From Bacteroidales bacterium UBA6360 (lineage in GTDB: Bacteria; Bacteroidota; Bacteroidia; Bacteroidales; UBA932): DNA of 14,383 bases. The translations under genes were made by a program, and so were the position numbers. Positions 1-6,298 of this stretch are shown here, one piece after another (within the stretch, counting starts at the first letter, position 1; every line of letters starts with the position of its first letter). The notes under the pieces were generated by a model. That model was not told the DNA's origin. It saw only the letters and a list, made by a program, of their open reading frames with translations, and did not search any database. Location of the stretch: NCBI GenBank assembly GCA_002440085.1, contig DJRM01000096.1, positions 1-14,383 on the forward strand, read 5' to 3'.

Positions 1-1336
1 CCGTCTGAATGTAGAAGCCGAGGAGGGAGAATATCAGATAGATGATGGTCTGGTAGTGCTTCTCGCTCTTGTTCTCCAGGTCGTTCGGGATGCCCGCGAG
101 GTAGGCCTGGAGCTTCGACATCGCGAGGTCTATGTCCTGCGAATCCATCGCCGCATAGAAATGCGCAACGAAGCCGGAGGCCGTGGCGGCCTTGCTCGGG
201 TACTCGTTCAGAAGTCCCCTCGTGAAGCCTATCTTCACCTCCTTGTTCGGGTAGCCGAGGGTGTAGAGCTGCATGCGGGTGTCGTAGGACTTGATGGTCA
301 GGTAGCCCGTCTGGTAGAGCATCGGGAGGGAGTTGTCAGAGATTTCCGGAGAGACGTCGAAGTCTGACTGCGGAACCAGAGGCAGGCTGTCCAGCTCGGT
401 CTCGTCTATCGGGTTGCGGCGGAGGCGCTCGTAGAGGTAGGTCGGTGTCGCCGAATCAAACCAGTAGCTGCCGAAACGCCTTTCGTTCAGAGCCTTTATG
501 AGGCTGAACGGGTTATATATGTCCTCGGACCTGTAGCTGAAGTGGTAGCCGTCGTAGTTGTCCTTCAACCCCTCCAGAGCCTCTTCGTAAATGATGCCCT
601 GTTCATCTGCAAGTGCCTGAATCTGCTCCCGCATATTCGTCTCCATTTCAGACTGCGAGATTCCGCATATCGCCGAATACTCCGGCATCATCGATATGTT
701 CTGAAGATTGTTCAGTTCGCTGAATATGCTCAGCTGCGCGAACTTATTGATGCCCGTGATGAACACAAACCTCAGGTAAGGGTCAAGGCTCTTTATCGGG
801 CTGTAGAAGCTGCGCATTATGTAACGCAGCGGCTCAAGTCTCGGATTGTCATTCATGACGTCCAGAAGCGGTGCGTCATACTCGTCGATGATTATCACCG
901 CACGCTCGCCGGTCTGCTCAAATGCACGGAGTACCAGCCCTACAAGCCTCTGGTTCGGATAGACTTCATTTTCAGCCTTTCCATACACCGCCTCATATCG
1001 TCCCAACATTATGTCAAGGTCGCCGAGCAGTTGCTCCTCGCTCTTGTTCTTTGACATGGAGAAATCGAAATGAAACACCGGATGCTTCGTCCACTCCTTT
1101 TTCGCCTCGCCGGCCTTCAGTCCATAAAAAAGTTCCTTCTTCCCTTCAAAATAGCAATGAAACGTCGATGACAACAGGGACTTGCCGAACCGGCGCGGAC
1201 GGCTCAGGAAAACATACTGGTATTTATTGGCAATTTCATGCACATAGCCGGTCTTGTCAACATACAGGTAGTCTTCTTCCCTAATTTTATCAAATGTCTG
1301 CACCCCGATGGGGAATAACTTCTTGCCTATCTCCAT
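1..1336 (-). CDS. AAA-ATPase-like / PD-(D/E)XK nuclease family protein, partial
   Basis: This gene runs off the left edge; 445 codons are visible from the ATG at 1336, which opens MEIGKKLFPIGVQTFDKI. The N-terminal part matches the AAA-ATPase-like family (PF09820 type): a modified Walker A, SRPRRFGKSL at about residues 45-54; a Walker B, AVIIIDEYD at about 146-154; the FITGINKF sensor-like segment at about 192-199; and the family signatures DNYDGYHFS and YNPFSLIKAL near 259-283. The last visible residues (EKHYQTIIYLIFSLLG) look like the start of the PD-(D/E)XK nuclease domain (PDDEXK_9 type) usually fused at the C-terminus, whose catalytic residues lie outside the window. These proteins occur as large paralogous families in gut Bacteroidales. 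Their role is unproven; mobile-element or defence-related ideas are speculation. It appears to be transcribed alone from the promoter just upstream. Confidence 0.9.
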   Translation of the reverse strand, partial: MEIGKKLFPIGVQTFDKIREEDYLYVDKTGYVHEIANKYQYVFLSRPRRFGKSLLSSTFHCYFEGKKELFYGLKAGEAKKEWTKHPVFHFDFSMSKNKSEEQLLGDLDIMLGRYEAVYGKAENEVYPNQRLVGLVLRAFEQTGERAVIIIDEYDAPLLDVMNDNPRLEPLRYIMRSFYSPIKSLDPYLRFVFITGINKFAQLSIFSELNNLQNISMMPEYSAICGISQSEMETNMREQIQALADEQGIIYEEALEGLKDNYDGYHFSYRSEDIYNPFSLIKALNERRFGSYWFDSATPTYLYERLRRNPIDETELDSLPLVPQSDFDVSPEISDNSLPMLYQTGYLTIKSYDTRMQLYTLGYPNKEVKIGFTRGLLNEYPSKAATASGFVAHFYAAMDSQDIDLAMSKLQAYLAGIPNDLENKSEKHYQTIIYLIFSLLGFYIQT

Positions 1337-1358
1337 AACTCAATTTTTTCTCCGGCTT

Positions 1359-1366
1359 CAAAGATA
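1359..1366 (-). promoter_or_regulatory. Bacteroidetes -7 promoter element for the AAA-ATPase-like gene
   Basis: On the minus strand this reads TATCTTTG, a full match to TAnnTTTG. It lies 22 nt before the ATG at 1336. A TTTG occurs upstream but 24 nt away, longer than the usual spacing of about 19-21, so only the -7 box is supported. Confidence 0.5.
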
Positions 1367-1416
1367 ATGCTTTTTGTTTGATAATCACGCCAAAGGAGCA
1401 AAGCAGAAAAAGGAAA

Positions 1417-1452
1417 TCCTGCGGCAGGACGGTAAAGGTGCCTGCCGCAGGA
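1417..1452. repeat. Perfect 12-bp inverted repeat (hairpin)
   Basis: TCCTGCGGCAGG (1417-1428) and CCTGCCGCAGGA (1441-1452) are exact reverse complements around a 12-nt loop. Each arm is itself almost a palindrome (CCTGC-N-GCAGG), so it can form either one long hairpin or a cruciform of two small ones. No clear T-tract follows on the plus strand; on the minus strand a loose pyrimidine run (TTTCCTTTTTC) follows, so it might end transcripts coming from the right. It is GC-rich in an otherwise AT-rich gap. Confidence 0.6.
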
Positions 1453-1508
1453 AACTTGTCAATGATGCGTCAGCATTATTTTGCGGTGACCCATATTGAT
1501 GCTGTTTA

Positions 1509-1541
1509 TTTTTTTCGTTTTTCTAAGAAACACGAAAAAAA
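1509..1541. terminator. A/T-rich hairpin, possible bidirectional terminator
   Basis: TTTTTTTCGT (1509-1518) pairs with ACGAAAAAAA (1532-1541) across a 13-nt loop. The stem is weak apart from its CG step, and the T-runs lie within the arms, so it is a weak terminator candidate for the minus-strand operon ending at 1685. It overlaps the left end of the inverted-repeat element at 1526-1686. Confidence 0.25.
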
Positions 1542-1686
1542 TAACCTGCACCAGATTTGTCTTTGATTTTCGAGTATAGATTTCTTTTGGAAGAAGGAGT
1601 GTACTGGACATACACGACTGATGAGAAAATAAATATAGACCGAAAAGGATGGGAAAGATGATGCAGGTTATTTTTTGAAGGTTTCT
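1526..1686. repeat. MITE-like element with 25-nt imperfect terminal inverted repeats
   Basis: The ends 1526-1550 and 1662-1686 are inverted repeats matching at 21 of 25 positions: AGAAAC, four mismatches, then a perfect 15-bp block AAAAAATAACCTGCA (1536-1550 against 1662-1676). The interior of about 110 nt is AT-rich and codes for nothing recognisable. The right end overlaps the stop codon (1685-1687) of the neighbouring gene. I see no convincing target-site duplication and no transposase. It could be a non-autonomous insertion element or one long 3'-UTR hairpin. The rest of the 1337-1684 gap shows only the hairpins listed separately. Confidence 0.45.
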
Positions 1687-2260
1687 AAAATACCACCGAG
1701 AGTCCCAATCCATGTGGGGTCGCCCCTATGTTCAGGGTGTATTCACGAGGGCGCATGGCGTTGTAGGCATTCACGGCCCTTCTGATTCGGCCATTTCCGA
1801 CACAATAGACGGCAATGCCGCCGGCAAGGACACCGGTGCCGACGACAAAATCCACTATGCCGCAATATGCCAGCATGAATCCCCAATAACCGCCGTCAAC
1901 CGAGGAATTGTTTATCGCGGCGAGCCCCCCGATATAGGCAAGGAAACCGACGCCCGTAGCGATGCCGCCGCCAATCATCATTCCCTTCCCGGCGCGGCGC
2001 ATTCTCTGTCCTCCGGTCGCGGAAGTGAAGACATTTGAAGGAAATATGACGGACATCTCCGCAGGGGTGAGCACCCTTCCGTTCATCATCAGATTGCCTT
2101 TGTAGCAGGTGAGAACGCCTTCAAGTGAAGAAACTCCCGTAATCTGTCCCGTCGCGTCGATAGTCCTGGTTTCGCCGACGGTCTGGGCCTTTAGTTCAGA
2201 CACGGCTCCGGCTCCGATGAGCATCATCGTCAAAATAGAAATGATCCGTTTCATATTCAT
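1685..2260 (-). CDS. Hypothetical exported or membrane protein
   Basis: A 191-residue protein that I do not recognise. The N-terminus (MNMKRIISILTMMLIGAGAVSELKAQ) looks like a signal peptide with cleavage after about residue 25 (LKA-Q), typical for Bacteroidetes. A soluble stretch with TATGQI/LEGVLTCYKGN-like features follows to about residue 85. Two glycine-rich hydrophobic segments come next, at about 93-117 (MMIGGGIATGVGFLAYIGGLAA) and about 125-155 (WGFMLAYCGIVDFVVGTGVLAGG). The protein ends in ...GLSVVF; a terminal aromatic residue is common in outer-membrane proteins but proves nothing here. It starts 18 nt after lpxH, so it is probably co-transcribed with it. The start may be Met1 or Met3. 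Function unknown; an envelope location is inferred. Confidence 0.7.
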   Translation of the reverse strand: MNMKRIISILTMMLIGAGAVSELKAQTVGETRTIDATGQITGVSSLEGVLTCYKGNLMMNGRVLTPAEMSVIFPSNVFTSATGGQRMRRAGKGMMIGGGIATGVGFLAYIGGLAAINNSSVDGGYWGFMLAYCGIVDFVVGTGVLAGGIAVYCVGNGRIRRAVNAYNAMRPREYTLNIGATPHGLGLSVVF

Positions 2261-2278
2261 TGAATTTGTTAGTGGAAT

Positions 2279-3061
2279 TTACTTTATTTTCAAGACAAAA
2301 TGCAGGTCAGCCCCACAAGGATTGCCCGCTGCATATTCGGCGGCGCGGAGCGATTCGCCGTCCCAGACAAGGTAGGGAGAGGAGCGGAACCAGTCCTTGA
2401 CCATGCGGAAATTCGCTCCGCAGGGAAGCTTGAGATCTACCCATGAGTGGAAGTGGCCGAAGATGAAATAGTCTATATGCTGCTTCTCGCCAAGTTCCTC
2501 GGCAAATTTATAGAGCGGCTCGTCCTCGCCCCGGAAGACATACTCGGTCTTGTGTCTGAGACGGTTATGCTTCGACCATGTGTTGCCCAGGCGGAACGCG
2601 AGCCACGGATGCAGGGTGCTGAAGAGCCTTTGGAGCGGGCGGCAGTGGAAGATGCCGGAGAGGATGCGGTAGCCGCGCGGAACGGGTCCGAGGCCGTCGC
2701 CGTGGCCGAGGCAGAAGACCTTACCGGAGATGGTCGTGACGTATGGCTGCTCCAGCCTCCTCATTCCGAGAGACTCGAAGTAGGAGTAGCTCCAAACATC
2801 GTGGTTGCCGCGAAAAAAATAGACATTTACACCCCGGTCAATGAGGTCGAGAATTGCCGCAAACACACGGATATAGCCCTTTGGAACCACGTCGCGGTAC
2901 TCATACCAGAAGTCCCAGATGTCCCCGAGCATGTAGAGGCTTTCCGTCTCCGGCGGCAACGATTTCAGAAAGCCAACAAAACGCGCCTCCCTGTCACGAG
3001 GGTTCAGGACGTCACAGCCGAGGTGCACGTCGGCGACGAAGTATGTAAGGTTCCTTGTCAT
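2279..3061 (-). CDS. lpxH: UDP-2,3-diacylglucosamine pyrophosphatase (LpxH family)
   Basis: A 260-residue calcineurin-like phosphoesterase. LpxH hydrolyses UDP-2,3-diacylglucosamine to lipid X and UMP at the inner face of the cytoplasmic membrane, a step of lipid A synthesis. The metal-binding motifs are complete and correctly ordered: DVHLG (D11, H13), GDIWD (D47), GNHD (N86, H87), GHGDGLG (H120) and GHFHSW (H203, H205). The FWYEY segment after GDxxD and the HGDGLGP form fit LpxH better than generic phosphatases. It begins 88 nt after uppP with no obvious promoter between and no strong ribosome-binding site, so it is likely read as part of the ftsX-uppP transcript. Bacteroidetes encode several LpxH-like proteins, so assignment as the essential lipid A enzyme is likely rather than certain. 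Confidence 0.88.
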   Translation of the reverse strand: MTRNLTYFVADVHLGCDVLNPRDREARFVGFLKSLPPETESLYMLGDIWDFWYEYRDVVPKGYIRVFAAILDLIDRGVNVYFFRGNHDVWSYSYFESLGMRRLEQPYVTTISGKVFCLGHGDGLGPVPRGYRILSGIFHCRPLQRLFSTLHPWLAFRLGNTWSKHNRLRHKTEYVFRGEDEPLYKFAEELGEKQHIDYFIFGHFHSWVDLKLPCGANFRMVKDWFRSSPYLVWDGESLRAAEYAAGNPCGADLHFVLKIK

Positions 3062-3149
3062 CTGCGTTCGGGTATATTATCTTCCGTGGATATGGAAATA
3101 CCTGGATATGCGCCGGAAGTTGCGTGAATGGAGTTGCGCAAATGTCTGA

Positions 3150-4109
3150 TTATGCGAATATGAATATGAGGACGGCGACGACGGCGCAGTAGAGCGCGAA
3201 CCAGCCAAGCTTGGTCTTCTTCACGAGGGCAATCATCACCCGACAGGCGAAAAGTCCGGCAACGAACGCAGACAGGAATCCGAGAACGAGCGGAAGCGCC
3301 CCGATGGTCGATGCGGCCATCTCTCCCCCGACGATTTCAAGGAATGCCTCGCCGAGAATCGGGACGAGAACCATAAGGAATGAGAACTGCGCAATCACGT
3401 CGCGCTTCACGCCGCAGAGAAGTCCGGTGGCAATGGTGGTGCCTGAGCGGGAAAGCCCGGGAAGAACCGCCACGGCCTGACCGAGACCGACCACGAATGC
3501 CTGCCAATAAGAAATGCCGTTGCGGGCCACTGCTCCATCCGGCTTGTGCGAGTCCCGCGAGTCTTTAGATGCGGCATCAGAGGCCACGTCCTCCCCTGCT
3601 TTCACCGGCGAAACCCCGGCCGCCTCAATCGGAGCCTTGTACTTGCAGCAACTCCGGCAGCCCCGGAATCTGAGTCGCGAGGCGTTGTCCGAGAGCAGAA
3701 GCAGCAGCGCGGTCACGAGCAGGGCGCCGGCGACCACGTATATAGACGAGCCGAAAACGCTTTCCACGGCATCCTTGAAGAACATCCCGACGATGAAAAC
3801 CGGAATCATCGACACGCAGATTTTCAGCACATAGTCCGTTCCGTCGTTGAACCTCGACGGATGCGCGATGCTCCTGAAGAGCCCGTCCTTGACAAAGAGC
3901 GACTTGAGCAGCCCCCAAATCTGCCTGCGGAACACCACAATCGTGCTCAGCACCGTGGCGGCGTGCACCACAACCTCGAACACGAGGTCTTCCCCGACGT
4001 CAATCCCGAGAAGTTCCTTTCCAATCTGAAGGTGGCCGCTGCTGCTCACCGGAAGAAACTCCGTCAGCCCCTGCAGCAGTCCCAATAGTATAGCCTCAAA
4101 CCAAGTCAT
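3150..4109 (-). CDS. uppP: Undecaprenyl-diphosphatase (BacA/UppP family) with a hydrophilic insertion
   Basis: An integral membrane enzyme that removes a phosphate from undecaprenyl pyrophosphate, recycling the lipid carrier for peptidoglycan and O-antigen synthesis. Both signature motifs are intact: Q13-GLT-E17 followed by FLPVSSSGH (the (E/Q)xxxE and SSSGH motifs), and PGLSRSGTT at about residues 217-225. Multiple hydrophobic segments surround them. At 319 residues it is about 45-50 longer than usual (about 265-275). The excess is a polar, low-complexity stretch at about residues 147-196, which contains CRSCC and many Asp, Ser, Ala and Lys, between two membrane segments and just before the second motif. 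The flanking sequence is in frame and normal, so this is an expanded loop rather than a frameshift. It follows the DUF3098 gene, a usual Bacteroidetes order, after a structured 123-nt gap. Confidence 0.93.
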   Translation of the reverse strand: MTWFEAILLGLLQGLTEFLPVSSSGHLQIGKELLGIDVGEDLVFEVVVHAATVLSTIVVFRRQIWGLLKSLFVKDGLFRSIAHPSRFNDGTDYVLKICVSMIPVFIVGMFFKDAVESVFGSSIYVVAGALLVTALLLLLSDNASRLRFRGCRSCCKYKAPIEAAGVSPVKAGEDVASDAASKDSRDSHKPDGAVARNGISYWQAFVVGLGQAVAVLPGLSRSGTTIATGLLCGVKRDVIAQFSFLMVLVPILGEAFLEIVGGEMAASTIGALPLVLGFLSAFVAGLFACRVMIALVKKTKLGWFALYCAVVAVLIFIFA

Positions 4110-4116
4110 ATTTTAA

Positions 4117-4124
4117 CCCCTCCC
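4117..4124 (-). promoter_or_regulatory. Purine-rich ribosome-binding-like site before uppP
   Basis: The minus strand reads GGGAGGGG, 7 nt before the uppP ATG at 4109. Shine-Dalgarno-like sites are scarce in this window, so this one stands out. The CCCC runs of the adjacent upstream structure could pair with it. Confidence 0.35.
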
Positions 4125-4136
4125 GTCCCCTCCACA

Positions 4137-4220
4137 GGGGAAGTCGTGCTCCGTGCACGCTATCGCACAAAGCCCTCGCTTCGTTGTTCTCCGCACGGCG
4201 CTCAAGCGCCTCTCTTCCCC
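4137..4220 (-). repeat. Cloverleaf-like structured intergenic element before uppP
   Basis: An outer 7-bp stem, GGGGAAG (4220-4214 read on the minus strand) with CTTCCCC (4143-4137), encloses three hairpins: 4197-4210 (GGCGCT/AGCGCC palindrome), 4167-4184 (7-bp stem, 4-nt loop) and 4145-4159 (CGTGC/GCACG, 5-nt loop). In the middle hairpin one pair is G-U on the minus-strand RNA but A-C on the plus strand, so the fold favours the operon's sense strand. A further hairpin, CCCCT/AGGGG at 4127-4140, shares bases with the outer stem and excludes it. It may be a dispersed REP-like repeat or a leader controlling uppP translation. It is not a tRNA: there is no T-loop, anticodon loop or acceptor pattern. 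Confidence 0.5.
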
Positions 4221-4232
4221 AAGGAGACTGAT

Positions 4233-4472
4233 TTATTTTTTCTTATTTACTCCCATAATAGCGACAATCTCGACCACGATGCCGGCGAGAATCACCAACG
4301 GCGCGGCGACGAGCCTCTGAAAATCAAATATTTCGTAACTGAAGACCTTCGGATCATCGCTCGCTCCGCCGCACATCAGGATATACCCGGCTGCCATCAC
4401 AATCAGCCCGGCAAGCAGGAGCCGCAGCCCCTTCGGCGTCATCGCCATATTCTTCGATTCATTCAAATTCAT
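4233..4472 (-). CDS. DUF3098 family small membrane protein
   Basis: A 79-residue protein with a short polar N-terminus (MNLNESKNMAMTPKG) and two hydrophobic segments at about residues 17-35 and 51-72, with a lysine-rich C-terminus (NKKK). The order ftsX, this gene, uppP and the two-helix layout match DUF3098, a Bacteroidetes family of unknown function found between these two genes. It starts 8 nt after the ftsX stop and is surely in the same operon, which suggests a link to envelope or cell-division work. Confidence 0.82.
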   Translation of the reverse strand: MNLNESKNMAMTPKGLRLLLAGLIVMAAGYILMCGGASDDPKVFSYEIFDFQRLVAAPLVILAGIVVEIVAIMGVNKKK

Positions 4473-4480
4473 ATCCTCAA

Positions 4481-5359
4481 CTAATAATACAATTCAGATT
4501 TGTTCAACGAAATAAGCTTGTTTACAGTGAAATACGTACTCGCCACACAGATAATCAGCCCGCTCGCGACCACAATCCCGATGACTGTCAGAAGCATACC
4601 GAGGCTGAACACGGCGAACAGCTGTCCGAACTGTCCCTTCAGCAGGAACAGCCCGATGATTATCATCACTATCGCAATCAGAGCGGCAAAAATCCCCTGA
4701 AAAGCCGACTGGAACATGAACGGCCTGCGTATGAACGAACGCGTCGCCCCGACCATCTTCATCGTGTGAATCGTGAATCGCTTCGAATAGACGCTCAGGC
4801 GCACGGTGTTGTTGATGAGCACGAACGAGATGAAGAGAAGCAGAGCGATGAACACGGCAAGGAACAGGGAAATCTTGCTGAGATTCGAATTCAGAGCCTC
4901 TACTAAAGACTGCTGATAGACCACCTCCTCCACCTCCGGTGCCTTCTCCAAGGCGGCCTTCACCACTTTAAGCGAGTCCGGAGAGACATACTCCGGCTTC
5001 AGCGTGAGGTTTATGGAAACTGGAATCGGGGCTGTCTCGAAAACAGAGAGGAAATCGTCCCCGAGCAGCTGCGCCATTTCCTTTGCGCCCTGCTCCTTCG
5101 AGACGTAGGCGGAACCACGGACGAAAGGCTCCGCATCCATCGCCTTCTTGCAGCGGAGGGCCGCCGACTCCCCGACGTCGCGCTTCATCATCACGCTGAC
5201 CTGCATGTTCTCCTTCAGATAATCAGAGACGCTCCTTTCGGAAACGAGCAGAAACGAGGCTATCCCCACGAGCAACAGCACCAAAGAAATGCTGACAACG
5301 GACGAAAGAAACGCCCTGACATATCGTTTTCTGATTATCTTATTACTGTCCAAAACCAT
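4481..5359 (-). CDS. ftsX: Cell-division permease-like protein FtsX
   Basis: A 292-residue membrane protein. FtsX partners the ATPase FtsE and transmits ATP hydrolysis in the cytoplasm to peptidoglycan hydrolases outside. Layout: cytoplasmic N-terminus with IIRKRYVRAFLSS, membrane segment about 20-39, extracytoplasmic domain about 40-160 (containing VSVMMKRDV and the VVYQQSLVEALN end), then three membrane segments at about 163-183, 222-241 and 250-275. The cytoplasmic loop RLSVYSKRFTIHTMKMVGATRSFIRRPF at about 187-214 is the coupling loop characteristic of FtsX. ftsE is not in the window; separation of the two genes is common in Bacteroidetes. It is the first gene of the minus-strand group, with a promoter at 5412-5419. 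Confidence 0.92.
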   Translation of the reverse strand: MVLDSNKIIRKRYVRAFLSSVVSISLVLLLVGIASFLLVSERSVSDYLKENMQVSVMMKRDVGESAALRCKKAMDAEPFVRGSAYVSKEQGAKEMAQLLGDDFLSVFETAPIPVSINLTLKPEYVSPDSLKVVKAALEKAPEVEEVVYQQSLVEALNSNLSKISLFLAVFIALLLFISFVLINNTVRLSVYSKRFTIHTMKMVGATRSFIRRPFMFQSAFQGIFAALIAIVMIIIGLFLLKGQFGQLFAVFSLGMLLTVIGIVVASGLIICVASTYFTVNKLISLNKSELYY

Positions 5360-5411
5360 AACTTATTATTACACAAGGTCATTAAACCCCGCCGTCACAA
5401 CATGCAAACGC

Positions 5412-5419
5412 CAAAGTTA
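5412..5419 (-). promoter_or_regulatory. Bacteroidetes -7 promoter element for the ftsX operon
   Basis: The minus strand reads TAACTTTG, a full match to TAnnTTTG, 52 nt before the ftsX ATG. No good -33 TTTG is seen at the usual distance. Confidence 0.5.
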
Positions 5420-5442
5420 GTGATTTTATGAAAATTTATTAT

Positions 5443-5450
5443 TATCTTTG
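5443..5450 (+). promoter_or_regulatory. Bacteroidetes -7 promoter element for the GT5-like/DUF4270 operon
   Basis: TATCTTTG matches TAnnTTTG and lies 27 nt before the ATG at 5478. It sits only 23 bp from the opposing -7 box of ftsX, so the two promoters share one AT-rich region. It also shows that a TTG start at 5448 cannot be used, since that would lie inside the promoter. Confidence 0.55.
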
Positions 5451-5477
5451 TGGAGTTTTGTTAAAATAACGCTTGCT

Positions 5478-6296
5478 ATGGGAGATTCCACCAAGAGAGT
5501 CCTTTTTGTAAATTCGGAGATATTCCCATATCTGCCGGAGTCCGAAATCGCGAACATCGGAAGATACCTTCCGCAGGGAATTCAGGAACGCAGGAAGGAA
5601 ATCCGCTCGTTCATGCCGCGCTACGGATGCATAAATGAAAGGAAAAACCAGCTCCACGAAGTGATTCGCCTTTCAGGAATGAACATCATCATCAACGACG
5701 TCGACAGGCCTCTCGTAATCAAGGTGGCCTCCATTTCCGCCGCCCGCATGCAGGTCTATTTCATTGACAATGAGGACTATTTCCATCGCAAGCAGACTTT
5801 CACCGACGAGAACGGGACATTTTTCGCCGACAACGACGAGAGGGCAATCTTTTTCGCGCGAGGCGTGCTTGAGACCGTGAAGAAGCTCCGCTGGGCTCCG
5901 GACATCATCCACTGCCACGGATGGATTTCCCACATACTTCCGATCTATCTGAAGAAGGCGTACATCGACGACCCCATATTCTCGGGAAGCAAGATTGTAA
6001 CCTCGCTCTACGGAGACACGCCGTCAGTGTCCTTCGCACCGGAATTCCGCGAACTCGTGAAATTCGGGAACATCACCGATGCGGACACGGAACTTCTGGC
6101 GGAGCCAAGCGGCATAAACCTTGCAAAACTCGCCGTCCGCTACTCCGACGGCGTCATCATCGGCGACGGGGAGGTTCCCGCCGAACTGACCGGTTTCTGT
6201 GTCTCGGAGGGTCTTCCTCTGCTTCAGTACGATGCCGCTTCGATGGAGGACGGCTCGTACATTGATGCCTATAACAGTTTTTACGACAGTCTGTAA
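5478..6296 (+). CDS. Short glycogen/starch synthase-like protein (GT5 N-terminal domain only)
   Basis: From the ATG at 5478 (MGDSTKRVLFVNSEIFPY) this gives 272 residues; the reading frame extends upstream to a TTG, but that overlaps the promoter. It resembles the N-terminal (GT5) domain of glycogen synthase: VLFVNSEIFPY at the start, IRSFMPRYG at about 43-51, VYFIDNEDYF at about 93-102, and DIIHCHGWISHILPIYLK near 146-163. Full synthases run to about 470-480 residues with a second Rossmann domain, which is absent here. The usual KxGGL(A/G)DV motif, whose lysine binds ADP-glucose, is replaced by SEIANIG at about 21-27. It is therefore unlikely to be a normal synthase. Such short forms are found beside DUF4270 genes in Bacteroidetes. 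Its stop is two bases before the DUF4270 start, implying co-transcription and coupling. Confidence 0.85.
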   Translation: MGDSTKRVLFVNSEIFPYLPESEIANIGRYLPQGIQERRKEIRSFMPRYGCINERKNQLHEVIRLSGMNIIINDVDRPLVIKVASISAARMQVYFIDNEDYFHRKQTFTDENGTFFADNDERAIFFARGVLETVKKLRWAPDIIHCHGWISHILPIYLKKAYIDDPIFSGSKIVTSLYGDTPSVSFAPEFRELVKFGNITDADTELLAEPSGINLAKLAVRYSDGVIIGDGEVPAELTGFCVSEGLPLLQYDAASMEDGSYIDAYNSFYDSL

Positions 6297-6298
6297 TA

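Noticed and set aside
1378..1713. Short open frames on both strands in the gap
   Set aside because: They overlap hairpins and the inverted-repeat element, have no recognisable protein features and no supporting start signals.
2447..3127. Long plus-strand open frame opposite lpxH
   Set aside because: It is a shadow of a GC-rich minus-strand gene with full LpxH motifs and has no protein-like signature.
4137..4220. tRNA-like cloverleaf
   Set aside because: The length and branching suggest a tRNA, but there is no T-loop GTTCGA, no 7-nt anticodon loop and no proper acceptor end.
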